In this document: piece after piece, positions 16,470-25,294 of the stretch
How positions within the stretch are numbered: the first letter of the stretch is position 1
Layout: each line of letters starts with the position of its first letter
Origin: SZUA-265 sp965651905
GTDB lineage: Bacteria; Myxococcota_A; Polyangia; Polyangiales; Polyangiaceae
Length of the DNA stretch: 64,000 bases
NCBI GenBank assembly: GCA_965651905.1
Contig: CBFGUG010000017.1
Span: 1 to 64,000, forward strand
Direction: 5' to 3'
Notes under the pieces: model-generated
What the model was told of the DNA's origin: nothing
Databases searched by the model: none
What the model saw: only the letters and a program-made list of their open reading frames with translations
Program-made: the position numbers and the translations under genes

Positions 16470-17870
16470 ATGTCAGAAGTCAGCGTGTTGTATGCCGATT
16501 CCGCTCCTACGGGGCTGCCCGAGCTGACTAGCGAGTTGTCGGCGGTTGGCTTGCACGTGGAGCACGCGGAGGACGACAAGAGCGTGCTGCTCGCGATGCA
16601 GAAGCGTCCGTTCGACGTCGTCGTGCTCGACGTCGGTCTTCGCAGTATGGGCGGATACAAGATGCTCGAACGGCTGCTCGATCGTTGGCCCGACGTACCC
16701 GTGATCTTGGCGTCGAACGACTCGAGCGTCAGCGAGGCAGTCAACGCGGTCAAAGCTGGCGCTTCGGACTTCGCCACCAAGCCATTGAATGCGGCCGAAC
16801 TCGCGTTTGCGATCAACAAGGCGACCGCGCAGGTCAGCCCCGCCGAAGACCAACCTCCACCTGCATCGACCTACGGTGTGACGCAAATCGTGGGCGCTGC
16901 TCCAATGTTGAGGGAAGTGCTCAGCGTCGTGCATCGAGCAGCACAAGGTAACGCCACCGTGCTTATCAGGGGCGAAAGTGGTACGGGGAAAGAACTGCTT
17001 GCTCGACGCGTTCACGAACTCAGTTCGCGTCGAGCGGGCCCGTTCGTCAAAGTGCATTCGGCAGCGCTGCCAGATCAGCTGCTGGAGAGCGAACTGTTCG
17101 GTTACGAAAAAGGCGCGTTTACGGGGGCGGCGTCTCGCAAGCCGGGTCGCGTCGAGTTGGCGGAAGGTGGAACGCTGTTTCTCGACGAGATCGGCGACAT
17201 CACGCCTGCGATTCAAGTCAAGTTGCTGCGCGTCCTGCAAGAGCGGGAGTTCGAGCGCTTGGGGGGTACCGAGACGTTGAAGGCCAACGTGCGTTTCGTT
17301 GCTGCGACGCACAAGAACTTGGAGGACATGGTCGAGCGGGGAGAGTTTCGCGAAGATCTCTACTATCGGCTCAACGTCATTCCCGTGACCGCCCCTGCAT
17401 TACGTCAACGCAAAGAAGACATACCCGAGTTGGTTCGCCACTTTTGCGCTCTGATCTGCCAAGCGAACGAGCGCGCGCTCGTGAGCGTCGATCAAGGTGG
17501 GCTGCAGGCTCTGAGTGAATACGATTGGCCAGGCAACGTGCGCCAGCTGCAGAACTTTCTCGAACGGCTGATCGTGTTGGCGGACGGCGATGTGTTGCTC
17601 CACGGAAAGATTCGCAAGGAACTCGGACGCCTGCGACTGGCGGGCACGTCGAAGCCGCCCGCCGCAGAGAACACGGGCGCGCGGCGTGTGGGGGAACTCA
17701 GTCTCGGCGTGACCGTCATGGAACTCGACGAAGCGGTTCGCCGTGCGGAGAAAGCAGCTCTGCAAAAAGCTTTGGCGCGAGCGAATGGAAACCGCACCGT
17801 GGCGGCTCGCATCTTGGGCGTGAGTCGCCGCACTCTTTACAACAAGCTCGCCGAACACGAATTGGTGTGA
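16470..17870 (+). CDS. NtrC-family sigma54-dependent response regulator
   Basis: The receiver domain (1-125) has the phosphoacceptor Asp54 (VVLDVGL), Ser82 and Lys104 (ATKPL). The AAA+ domain (about 138-375) has Walker A GESGTGKE (168-175), the sigma54-contacting GAFTGA (215-220) and the GTLFLDEIGD Walker B. A Fis-type HTH follows at 425-465 (NRTVAARILGVSRRTLYNKLAEHEL). It is predicted to activate sigma54 promoters when phosphorylated. No cognate kinase is adjacent; the sensor-less kinase at 3.9 kb and the ATPase-less kinase at 9.6 kb are the nearest two-component proteins. Confidence 0.95.
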   Translation: MSEVSVLYADSAPTGLPELTSELSAVGLHVEHAEDDKSVLLAMQKRPFDVVVLDVGLRSMGGYKMLERLLDRWPDVPVILASNDSSVSEAVNAVKAGASDFATKPLNAAELAFAINKATAQVSPAEDQPPPASTYGVTQIVGAAPMLREVLSVVHRAAQGNATVLIRGESGTGKELLARRVHELSSRRAGPFVKVHSAALPDQLLESELFGYEKGAFTGAASRKPGRVELAEGGTLFLDEIGDITPAIQVKLLRVLQEREFERLGGTETLKANVRFVAATHKNLEDMVERGEFREDLYYRLNVIPVTAPALRQRKEDIPELVRHFCALICQANERALVSVDQGGLQALSEYDWPGNVRQLQNFLERLIVLADGDVLLHGKIRKELGRLRLAGTSKPPAAENTGARRVGELSLGVTVMELDEAVRRAEKAALQKALARANGNRTVAARILGVSRRTLYNKLAEHELV

Positions 17871-17898
17871 GCGAGCCCGCCCAAAGACCCATCGTGTA

Positions 17899-17923
17899 AG
17901 GGGCTGACGCGAGCGCAGCCCCT
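17899..17923 (+). terminator. Hairpin after the NtrC-family gene
   Basis: AGGGGCTG (17899-17906) and CAGCCCCT (17916-17923) form a perfect 8-bp stem with a 9-base loop, 28 bases after the stop codon. No T-tract follows, so it may be a weak or factor-assisted terminator, or an mRNA-stabilising 3' structure. Confidence 0.45.
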
Positions 17924-18024
17924 ACGAAGCGGTCGTCACGGCCCACGTCCGCCTCCACCGAGCCGCGCAACAGCGGGCTTTACGAACGGCCGGGCGCCCC
18001 TTGGTTTGACGCGGCGAGCGCGCT

Positions 18025-18939
18025 ATGCCTCGGCCCATGAACTCGGTCGGAATGGTCATCGCTCGTCGCTGGGGAACGCTCGCTTTCGGTGCCGCGCTTT
18101 CGTGTTCCGTGGCGTGCAGCTCGAACGCGCCTGACGCAAAGACTCCCGACGACGCACGCTCGGACCCAGCGGGGGAAGGATCGGTATCCGATCCCTTGCC
18201 GCGACCCTTGCCTCGCTACCTGACGCTCGAGGTGCGGGCGGATGGCGTATGGATCGGGGGCGAGCTGCTTGCTGGCCAGCAGTTGCTCAGCAGGTTGCGT
18301 GAGGGCGCACGGGACGTCGAGAACCAGGGCGCGGCGGTGATTTTCTATTCGGCAGACAACACAGCGGCAGTGTTGCGGACGCTTGCTGAAGCGGGCTTCT
18401 CACACGTCGTGATTTCGGGCTTGTCTGCGGAGGGCTGGACTCGAGAGCCGACGGCCGCCCTCGACCCCGAGTCGCGCACGCCGAGCGTCGAGGAGTCGAC
18501 CGACGAAGCAGCGGCACCTTCGGACGAAACGACTTCGAGCCCCACGCCATCGTCTGAAGAGCCAGCGGCGGCGGCGCCCTCGGCAGCTCAGGAACCGCCC
18601 CCTGACGACGTGATGGTCAAACACTACGGGTTGCACATCGGCGGAGGGCCGAACGACGACGCGACACGTGAAAAGTATCTGGAGCCTATTGCGCAGCGTT
18701 TCGATGCGCTTCGGCGTTGTCACGTCCTCGCGAAGAACCGCAAGCTGCAGGCTTCATTCGGAGTCGATCTGGAATTGCCGCACGACGGGGGGCGCGCCAA
18801 GATCGCCGACTACCGAACGAGTCTGAAGGGGCAGGAGTTCCACATGTGCGTGCTCGAGACCTTGGGCGCCGTGTCGTTTCCTGGTGCGGGTCGCGCCATG
18901 GTCGTCAGCTACTCCGTGCTGTTCAAACCGCAGCGCTGA
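18025..18939 (+). CDS. Lipoprotein with ExbD-like and AgmX/TonB-like domains
   Basis: A 304-residue protein with a signal peptide ending in CSVAC (lipobox). Residues about 65-135 (LEVRADGVWIGGELLAGQQLL ... AVIFYSADNTAAVLRTLAEAGFSHVVI) match the pattern of the periplasmic domain of ExbD/TolR. A Ser/Glu/Pro-rich linker (about 140-195) follows. The last 105 residues read like an AgmX/TonB-type C-terminal domain: RFDALRRCHVLAKNRKLQASFGVDLEL ... HMCVLETLGAVSFPGAG, with two cysteines and the FP motif. There is no transmembrane helix, so the ExbD-like part would be lipid-anchored. Alternative in-frame ATGs exist at 18037 and 18052. Role unknown. Confidence 0.8.
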   Translation: MPRPMNSVGMVIARRWGTLAFGAALSCSVACSSNAPDAKTPDDARSDPAGEGSVSDPLPRPLPRYLTLEVRADGVWIGGELLAGQQLLSRLREGARDVENQGAAVIFYSADNTAAVLRTLAEAGFSHVVISGLSAEGWTREPTAALDPESRTPSVEESTDEAAAPSDETTSSPTPSSEEPAAAAPSAAQEPPPDDVMVKHYGLHIGGGPNDDATREKYLEPIAQRFDALRRCHVLAKNRKLQASFGVDLELPHDGGRAKIADYRTSLKGQEFHMCVLETLGAVSFPGAGRAMVVSYSVLFKPQR

Positions 18940-18970
18940 GGTAGGGCTGCTGCGGGCATGACTCGGGCTG

Positions 18971-19432
18971 CTACTGGTTGAGGGTAAACGGGCTGCTCGA
19001 GGGGTGCGCTCCCCGAGCGCCCACCCAAATTCGCTGCGCGGGCAGCTGGTGCAAGCCGACCTTCAGGTCGAAGAAGACGATGCCGCTCGGCAGGTCGAAC
19101 GAGAAGCCGTCCACGTCACCTTCCGTCGTCAGCTTGAGCCAGACGCATCGATCTTTCGGACCGAGCTTGACGTGGTCCCCCGCTTCGAGCTGGGAGGCGG
19201 ATAGTCCCGTGATCGCTGCCTTGGCGCACACTTTTCCGCCGAAGTCAGTCGCGCTACCCCGGCTCGTTACCTGTACGTGGAGCCGCTGCCCGTCGTGCCA
19301 CACTGCGGCGCCAGTCTGCTTGCCGGGTGCGAACGTGCTTGGCTTACCCTGAAAATCCGCGCTCACCAGCGCCAGGGCAGGCGACGCGAGCAGCAGCGTC
19401 GAGCAGAAGGTAGCGATTGATTTGGCAGACAT
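18971..19432 (-). CDS. Secreted hypothetical protein
   Basis: A 153-residue protein with a clear Sec signal peptide (about 1-22, SIATFCSTLLLASPALA). The mature part is mostly beta-like (AAVWHDGQRLHVQVTS, CVWLKLTTEGDVDGFSFDLPSGIVFFDLKVGLHQLPAQRIWV) with two cysteines that could form a disulphide. I do not recognise a family. Probably a small periplasmic or outer-surface beta protein. It converges with the ExbD-like lipoprotein gene, 31 bp away. Confidence 0.65.
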   Translation of the reverse strand: MSAKSIATFCSTLLLASPALALVSADFQGKPSTFAPGKQTGAAVWHDGQRLHVQVTSRGSATDFGGKVCAKAAITGLSASQLEAGDHVKLGPKDRCVWLKLTTEGDVDGFSFDLPSGIVFFDLKVGLHQLPAQRIWVGARGAHPSSSPFTLNQ

Positions 19433-19667
19433 GAGCGTGATCGTAGGCGCAGCTCGGGAAGCTGTCGATTCGATCTACGCCCGATCGCACGTCTGGCTTC
19501 CCCTTGCCCTGCATCTAGCTGCTTTTGCTGGTGGAATCCAGTCGTTCGATGCCGGGGTGGGGTGAGCCGCGCGCGCCCGTTGCTACCCGAATCGGGCGGC
19601 GTACCAGACTGTCACACCTTGCCCTTCGGTAGGGGAAACTCGGGGTTGTCTGGGCAAAAGGGCAGTC

Positions 19668-20927
19668 ATGCCGCGCAGCTCGTTGGATATACTAGCGAGC
19701 GTGTCGATGCATCGGCTGTCAAACGGTCATGTTTTCGCTTCCCATTTCGAGGTGATGGATTTTCTCGGAAGCGGGAGCATGGGTGTCGTGTATCGCGCGC
19801 GACAGATGAGCGATGGCGCGGAAATCGCACTCAAACTGATGCACCCAGCGCTATCGATGGATCCAAAGAGTGTGCACCGCTTCGAGCGCGAGGCGCGCGC
19901 TGGCATGGCGATCAGCAGCCCCCACGTCGCGCGAGTGCTTGCCACGGGTTACGACGAAGACAGCAACCAGCGTTGGATCGCAATGGAGCTGGCGCGCGGG
20001 GAGGGGTTGGAAGCGTTCGTCAAACGCCATCAACCAATGCCGCTCGGAGTGGCGGTCGACGTGTTGGGGCAGCTGTTCTCCGCACTGAGTGCGGCTCACG
20101 ACGCGGGGGTCGTGCATCGCGATCTCAAGCCCGACAACATTACTGTTCTGGGTGAAGACGGGCGGCAAATCCAGCTCAAGGTACTGGACTTCGGCATCGC
20201 CAAGTCGCTCAGCAGTGCCACTGCCATCAGCACTTCACCCGGCCAAGGCACGCCGCTGTGGACAGCACCCGAACAAACCCGCTTGGACGACGTTCCGAAT
20301 CCGACCGCGGACGTCTGGGCGCTCGGGCTTCTCACGTTCTTCGTGTTTACTGGCAGAATGTACTGGCTGCATGCCCAGGGACAGTCTTCGATGGTGCAGC
20401 TCTCCATGGAGCTCGTGCGCAATCCGATCGTTCCACCATCGCAGAGGGTCGCGGAGCTCGGCGTCGCCAACCCGTTTCCCCCGCGGTTCGACGAGTGGTT
20501 TTCTCGCGCCGTCAATCGGGACCCGAAGCAACGCTTCGGTACCGCTGGGGAGGCGTTGGACGCGCTAATCCTGCTTGTCGAGCGACGCACCGAACCACGT
20601 TACCGCTTGTGGCTACCCGTTTACTCCAACTCGCTATCTGGCGGCGTCGCCATCACTCACGACGTGAGTACCAGTGGTATGTTGCTGCTCACCCGCAGTG
20701 CTCCCGCGTTGGGCCAGCAAGTCGACTTGCGTTTCTGCCTGACCGCGCAAGCGGAGAGGACCTTCGAGATTCATGCGGTGGTCGTCCGCGTACTGCCGAA
20801 TGACGAGGATCCCGAAGGGTTGTGGCGCTTTCAGCTCGCGGTGGAGTACGTGCAGCCACAGCCTGACATGGGTCCGCTACTCCGAGAAGTGGCAGAGCGT
20901 TTGAGCGCGCGCACCCCCGTCCCCTAG
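19668..20927 (+). CDS. Ser/Thr protein kinase with C-terminal PilZ domain
   Basis: The Hanks-type kinase domain (about 28-290) has GSGSMGVVY, Lys56 (ALKLM), the catalytic loop HRDLKPDN (Asp152), DFG (174-176) and an APEQ-type activation segment end (TAPEQT). Directly after it, residues about 306-415 form a PilZ domain with the c-di-GMP motif parts EPRYRLW (RxxxR-like, Arg311/Arg313) and THDVSTSGM (D/NxSxxG, 332-337). No transmembrane helix or extracellular sensor is present. The likely logic is c-di-GMP control of kinase activity or localisation, which is inference. The start at 19668 has AAGGG upstream; an in-frame ATG at 19707 is possible. Confidence 0.9.
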   Translation: MPRSSLDILASVSMHRLSNGHVFASHFEVMDFLGSGSMGVVYRARQMSDGAEIALKLMHPALSMDPKSVHRFEREARAGMAISSPHVARVLATGYDEDSNQRWIAMELARGEGLEAFVKRHQPMPLGVAVDVLGQLFSALSAAHDAGVVHRDLKPDNITVLGEDGRQIQLKVLDFGIAKSLSSATAISTSPGQGTPLWTAPEQTRLDDVPNPTADVWALGLLTFFVFTGRMYWLHAQGQSSMVQLSMELVRNPIVPPSQRVAELGVANPFPPRFDEWFSRAVNRDPKQRFGTAGEALDALILLVERRTEPRYRLWLPVYSNSLSGGVAITHDVSTSGMLLLTRSAPALGQQVDLRFCLTAQAERTFEIHAVVVRVLPNDEDPEGLWRFQLAVEYVQPQPDMGPLLREVAERLSARTPVP

Positions 20928-20931
20928 CGCG

Positions 20932-21486
20932 TCACGACTTCCACTTGATGTTGCACCCGATGCTGGGGGTCTGCTGAGGTGACGGACGCTCCCCGTTCAA
21001 CAATGCATCTACCGCAGCGCGCAAGTCCCGACCCGTGACGGGTAGATCGTTCGACGGGCGACTGTCGTCGAACTGTCCTCGATAGGCTAACGTTGCCTGG
21101 CGGTCGAACACGAAGAAATCGGGGGTGCACGTTGCGTCGAAAGCCTTGGCAACCTGTTGTGACTCGTCATACAGATACGGGAAGGGGTACGCGAAACGCT
21201 CCGCGTCTTCGGCCATCAGCAGTGGCCCATCACTCGGGTGACTCACCACATCGTTCGAAGAGATTGCAACCATGGGCACACCGCGCTGTTCGCAGTACCG
21301 ACCGAATTCTGCGAGTTGGGGCTTGATGGTTTTGACGAACGGACAATGGTTGCAGATGAACGCGACGACAGCGCACGGACCCGAGAGATCGGATTCGCTC
21401 AGCACTCGGCCTGTGCGAACGTCGGGAAGCTGAAAACTGGGCAAGGGAGCGCCCAAAGCGCGCATGGAAGACGGGGTGAGAGCCAT
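20932..21486 (-). CDS. Thioredoxin-fold protein (CNHCP type)
   Basis: A 184-residue AhpC/TSA-like thioredoxin-fold protein. The active-site-like motif CNHCPFV is preceded by VVAFI, and the family signature VPMVAISSNDVVSHPSDGP and FDATCTPDFFVFD follow. The start at 21486 (MALTPSSMRALGAPLPSFQLPDV) matches the usual family N-terminus; the upstream frame to 21792 has no homology features. No signal peptide, so predicted cytoplasmic; probably a thiol oxidoreductase or peroxiredoxin relative. Its 3' end is 4 bp from the kinase-PilZ gene (convergent). Confidence 0.88.
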   Translation of the reverse strand: MALTPSSMRALGAPLPSFQLPDVRTGRVLSESDLSGPCAVVAFICNHCPFVKTIKPQLAEFGRYCEQRGVPMVAISSNDVVSHPSDGPLLMAEDAERFAYPFPYLYDESQQVAKAFDATCTPDFFVFDRQATLAYRGQFDDSRPSNDLPVTGRDLRAAVDALLNGERPSPQQTPSIGCNIKWKS

Positions 21487-21849
21487 GAGGTTTGCGTAGC
21501 AAAGACTCCGCGGTTGGCGCCAGCTCGCCTGCGAGCCACGAACGTTCGCGGATCCGTCGGGCGCGTGCGTCCTGTGAGCTCGAGCGCCAAGGCGCCTCCT
21601 AGTTTCTACTGCCAGAAATTCTGCTGGAGCGACGGGCGCAGATCCCGGCTTTTGACTGTGTTTTGGCTGCGTTACGCTACTCACGTACGGCAGTACGTCC
21701 GCTCCGTCACTCGCCGACAACCCTGAGCTCGTACCGAGTGTCAAGGCAGCCTGGGACCCGCTCGCGAGGGGCCTGCAAAACCCTACGCGCACGGGTGTTC
21801 CGAAGGCGGCGTTCTGAAGTCTGGAAGTAGTGCTGGGGCCGCGACTGGC
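21487..21849. other. Intergenic region, no gene seen
   Basis: The 363 bp lie upstream of the thioredoxin-fold gene. The thioredoxin reading frame stays open through most of it, but the translation is low-quality (Arg/Ser/Ala-rich, no family similarity), so I treat it as untranslated. No hairpin with a T-tract and no clear promoter were identified. Confidence 0.55.
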
Positions 21850-22647
21850 TCAACGGTTTCGGCGCGGTGATATGGCCGGCCAGCTCCCAGAAAGTGACGT
21901 CTTGAGGATCTCGTCGACGCGTTGTGACGTTGGGCCCAAGCCGTTTGACACCCGCGCTCTGGGGCGCGAGCTGGGCGGAGAGGTCGCTGGCACCTTCTCG
22001 CTAGGTGGCACGGGAGTCACGGCATGAAGCGCTTGTGACTCACTGCTGCGGTAGTGCGCGGTCACGGATGAGCGATCCGCCGTGGTTTCTGCGACGATGC
22101 GCAACCGAGTACTTGTGGCCTCTAGGGAAAAGGTGAACGCCGCCTGAACGTAGCCTACGCCCAAATGGCGCAATACGAGCGCAGAACGCGGGCGCCCTGT
22201 GGCAACGATGCGAAGCTCGAACCCCGCGGCTGTCTGAACGAGCAAAGCTTGGCTGTCTCCCAGGGGTGAGGTCAGATCGGAAACTAGCCGTCGCATGCTA
22301 CTCTCGGCGTCTCGCTGTGCCACTCTCAGGTTTACTAGGTACTGAGTGCCGAGCTCTTTGCCGATACTTTGGAGGATTAGACCCGACCCGTGTCCAAGTG
22401 CGTCGTCGATGGCAAGTAGGAAACGTTCTGCTTCGTCCAGGCTGATGCTGCGCGGAGCGCCAGAGGCAGGCGTGCTGGCGGCGCGTGACTTTGGATCTGG
22501 GCTGCTCGCCAACGGCCCGAGCAGCAGTCGTTGGTGGTCGGTGCCCACGCGCTTGGCGAGCTCCCGACGGGCGGTCGTCGAGGTCGCACGCTCCAGCGCA
22601 CTGAGCACACGCCTCAGGTATGCAACTTCGACAAGGCCGTCCCCCAC
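21850..22647 (-). CDS. Hypothetical protein
   Basis: A 265-residue protein without signal peptide or membrane segment. The N-terminus is helical (VAYLRRVLSALERATSTTARRELAKRV). After a short Pro/Ser linker a second domain (about 80-210) begins LDEAERFLLAIDDALGHGSGLILQSIGKELGTQYLVN and ends in beta strands (FELRIVATGRPRSALVLRHLGVGYVQAAFTF...LRIVAETTA). The C-terminal 50 residues are low complexity. I do not recognise the family. The start is GTG at 22647 with a GAGG just upstream. Confidence 0.6.
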   Translation of the reverse strand: MGDGLVEVAYLRRVLSALERATSTTARRELAKRVGTDHQRLLLGPLASSPDPKSRAASTPASGAPRSISLDEAERFLLAIDDALGHGSGLILQSIGKELGTQYLVNLRVAQRDAESSMRRLVSDLTSPLGDSQALLVQTAAGFELRIVATGRPRSALVLRHLGVGYVQAAFTFSLEATSTRLRIVAETTADRSSVTAHYRSSESQALHAVTPVPPSEKVPATSPPSSRPRARVSNGLGPTSQRVDEILKTSLSGSWPAISPRRNR

Positions 22648-22850
22648 GCCTCGCAGTCTATAGTCCGCCGGGTGAATGTAAAGTGGCTGCGTTGGAGCGT
22701 GGTGTTGGTGCTGCGTCCGATGAGAGGTCGGTCGTCGCGCTGCCGTCTAGCCCACCTTGGTCAGTTGCTGAAAATCTCAGTAGCTTTCTGCGCTCGTGGA
22801 TTGGCTCGAGAGTAGCGCGCGCTCTCAGGTCTGCGATCTCTGCGTGCGTC

Positions 22851-25028
22851 CTAGCGACCAGAGATTTTGCGCAACATATCCACAGCGTTATCCACGAGCT
22901 TCAGTCCGTTGCCAGCTCCCAGGGAGAGGATTGACTCAGGGTGGAACTGCACTGCTGCGATGGGCAGTGACGTGTGTTCGATGGCCATGATCACATCGTC
23001 TTCGGTACTTGCCACCACTTCGAGGCACTCGGGGAGGTGCTTGCGAATAGCGAACAGTGAGTGATAGCGCCCTGCTTGAAATTGCGCTGGAAGGCCAGCG
23101 AACAACCTACTCTCACGCGTCGTCACCAACGAAGGCTTGCCGTGCATGGGGTAGTCCAACACCCCGAGCCTGCCTCCAAAGTACTCGACGATGCCCTGCA
23201 GGCCGAGGCAAACGCCGAACAACGGTAGCTTCCGATCCAGTGCAGCGCCGATGGTTGACGACAAGGCGAAGTCTTCCGGGCGCCCTGGACCCGGCGAGAG
23301 CAGCACCATGTCCGGCGCGAGTTCATCGAGCAGCGACGCTTCGAAGCCATGGCGTACCGTCGTGACTCTTGCTCCCGTCTGGCGAAAGTAGTTGGCCAGC
23401 GTGTGTACGAACGAGTCTTCGTGATCGACCAAGAGCAGGTGTAACCCGCGGCCTGCACCGAGCTGTGACGCCGTTTGGTCGGTTCGTTTGCCGCCATGCC
23501 GTACGGCATCGATGAAAGCTGACGCTTTGACCCGCGTTTCCTGTTCTTCGGCGTCGGGCTCAGAATCGTACAGTAGGGTTGCCCCAGCGCGCACTTCGGC
23601 CACGCCGTCCTTCAGGCGAACGGTGCGCAGCGTCAAGCCCGTGTTGAGATTGCCGTCGAACCCGATCATGCCGACGGCTCCGCCGTACCAGGCGCGCGGA
23701 GATTTTTCGTCGTCTTCAACGCGCTGGATCGCTGCGGGTTTGGGCGCGCCCGTGACGGTCACGGCCCAGGTGTGACTCAAGAACGCGTCGAGTGCGTCGA
23801 ACTCGTCGCGCAACACACCTTCGACGTGATCCACCGTATGGATGAGTCGCGAGTACATTTCGATCTGACGACGTCCGAGCACTTTGACACTGCCGGGTTC
23901 ACAGATGCGGCTCTTGTCGTTGCGATCCACGTCGGTGCACATCGTCAGCTCCGACTCGTCCTTGGCTGACTCGAGCAGCTCCCGAATGCGCTGGGCGTCT
24001 TCCACGGGGTCACTGCCACGTGGGATGGTGCCAGAAATGGGACATGTCTCGACGCGTTTGCCCTCGACACGCACGTACATCTCGGGCGACGCGCCCGCGA
24101 GGTATTCGGAGTTGCCCAAGTTGATGAGTAGCGCGTAGGGAGCGGGGTTGGTCTCTTGCAGCGTGCGGAAAATGGTCGCTGGTGAACGCGGGCAGGGTAG
24201 GCGGAAAGTTTGGCTCAGTACCAACTCGAACAGATCACCGCGCTTGAACGATTCTTTGGCGCGCACCACGCTCGCTGCGTATTCACCTTCGGCGTGGTCG
24301 CACTCGGCTGAAGTGTCTGGAGCGGCCACGTACGGCGCTGTTTCGCCGTCTCGAGGCTTACCAGCGCTGTCGAAGCCACCGAACCCGAAATCGTACGACA
24401 GACGCATGGCGCGTTCTTTCTGACGATCCACGACCACCAAGTCGTCGGGCAGATACAACACCAAGTCCCGTTGGTCGGTTGGGCGGGGCCGTTTCAGCTC
24501 CACGGGCTCGAATTGAAAGCAGAGGTCGTAACCGAACGCGCCATAAAGCCCGAGATGGCTGTCGCGCGGAGACGCAAAGGCTTCTACCAAACGTCGCAGC
24601 ACACTGAACACGGAGGGTTGACGGCTGCGCTCCTCCTCCGTGAAACGTTGCTCGGGGCGCCTGACCGTACCGCGCAGCACTCGCTCACCCTCGGCAGTCA
24701 GTGAAGCCAGGGCGGTATCACCGCGCAACGCGGCGTGAGCAGCGGCGAGCAGCGGCAGCCCACGCTCGTTCAGCGCTTCGATGGAAAAGTCTCGACCCTT
24801 GGACGACAAGCACAGCGGCGGGTCGACGAAGCCCAGGTCCCAGCGGGTGTAGCGCCCTGGGTAATCGTACCCCGACGACAGCAGCACGCCTCGACGCGCG
24901 TCGAGCGCGCTAATCAACTCGTCGAGCGCAGGTTCGGGGTCGATGAGTTCGCAGTGTCGAGTGACTCGGACGCCGAATGCGGTTTGGTAGCTCAGCGTGT
25001 TCGGAGGAGTGGGGTGCGAATGGGCCAT
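22851..25028 (-). CDS. trpEG: Fused anthranilate synthase TrpE(G)
   Basis: A single 725-residue chain joins both anthranilate synthase subunits, converting chorismate and glutamine to anthranilate, the first step of tryptophan synthesis. The TrpE part (about 1-505) shows LVLSQTFRL, PYALLINLGNSEYLAGASPEM, CPISGTIPRG, DVDRNDKSRICE and AVTVTGAPKPAAI, all of the chorismate-binding fold. The TrpG part (about 525-720) has LLSPGPGRP, the catalytic Cys in FGVCLGLQG, and FHPES. The start at 25028 is the ATG that gives a normal N-terminus; it lies 70 bases after a terminator-like hairpin that forms part of the trp leader. The single-gene fusion resembles rhizobial trpE(G). Confidence 0.95.
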   Translation of the reverse strand: MAHSHPTPPNTLSYQTAFGVRVTRHCELIDPEPALDELISALDARRGVLLSSGYDYPGRYTRWDLGFVDPPLCLSSKGRDFSIEALNERGLPLLAAAHAALRGDTALASLTAEGERVLRGTVRRPEQRFTEEERSRQPSVFSVLRRLVEAFASPRDSHLGLYGAFGYDLCFQFEPVELKRPRPTDQRDLVLYLPDDLVVVDRQKERAMRLSYDFGFGGFDSAGKPRDGETAPYVAAPDTSAECDHAEGEYAASVVRAKESFKRGDLFELVLSQTFRLPCPRSPATIFRTLQETNPAPYALLINLGNSEYLAGASPEMYVRVEGKRVETCPISGTIPRGSDPVEDAQRIRELLESAKDESELTMCTDVDRNDKSRICEPGSVKVLGRRQIEMYSRLIHTVDHVEGVLRDEFDALDAFLSHTWAVTVTGAPKPAAIQRVEDDEKSPRAWYGGAVGMIGFDGNLNTGLTLRTVRLKDGVAEVRAGATLLYDSEPDAEEQETRVKASAFIDAVRHGGKRTDQTASQLGAGRGLHLLLVDHEDSFVHTLANYFRQTGARVTTVRHGFEASLLDELAPDMVLLSPGPGRPEDFALSSTIGAALDRKLPLFGVCLGLQGIVEYFGGRLGVLDYPMHGKPSLVTTRESRLFAGLPAQFQAGRYHSLFAIRKHLPECLEVVASTEDDVIMAIEHTSLPIAAVQFHPESILSLGAGNGLKLVDNAVDMLRKISGR

Positions 25029-25077
25029 GGCTTTGTCGGATCCGGGAGTGAAGCAGCGTGTCGTAGATAACGTCGAA

Positions 25078-25117
25078 GAAAGAAACAAAAGAAGAAAGGC
25101 CGCCCATTTGGGCGGCC
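25078..25117 (-). terminator. trp attenuator terminator
   Basis: On the minus strand a perfect GGCCGCCC/GGGCGGCC stem with a 4-base loop (25098-25117; one further A-T pair possible) is followed by a T-rich tract (TTTCTTCTTTTG...), the classic intrinsic terminator. It lies in the leader 70 bases before the trpE(G) start, so read-through would be conditional. Confidence 0.88.
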
Positions 25118-25238
25118 CGGGGTCTGAGCTGACGCACGCTCGCAACTACGAGCAGGCGCCATGCGACGGGCCGCCGCAAGGGACAACGCTTTGCCAGCGC
25201 CACCATCGGCTGAAGCGAGCAGGGACTCGACCCGTCAT
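25098..25238 (-). promoter_or_regulatory. trp transcription attenuator (leader region)
   Basis: Reading the minus strand there are, in order: the leader peptide with tandem Trp codons (25194-25205), GGCGGCCCG (25167-25175), a small GCTCG/CGAGC stem, CGGGCCGCC (25111-25119) and the terminator 3' arm (25098-25105). GGCGGCCCG and CGGGCCGCC are exactly complementary over 9 bases, and this antiterminator uses bases of the terminator 5' arm, so the two structures exclude each other. Stalling at Trp codons would favour the antiterminator and trpE(G) expression under tryptophan limitation. Function is inferred from this arrangement. Confidence 0.8.
25146..25238 (-). CDS. trpL: trp leader peptide
   Basis: A 30-codon open frame beginning at the ATG at 25238 and containing RWWRW: three Trp codons within four positions, in a region where they serve no obvious protein function. 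It ends 28 bases before the terminator hairpin. The same frame is open upstream to an ATG at 25298 (50 codons), which overlaps the stop of the preceding lipoprotein gene as ATGA, so that longer start is a real alternative. No good Shine-Dalgarno precedes 25238. A weak TTGACG -35-like sequence lies at 25268-25273. Confidence 0.75.
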   Translation of the reverse strand: MTGRVPARFSRWWRWQSVVPCGGPSHGACS

Positions 25239-25294
25239 GGCAGCTGTTTTGCCACACCGCCGCCAAACGTCAAGACACTTGTCGGTGATGGCGT

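Noticed and set aside
20932..21792. Long form of the thioredoxin-fold protein starting at 21792
   Set aside because: The first 102 residues have no family similarity and the normal family N-terminus begins at 21486.
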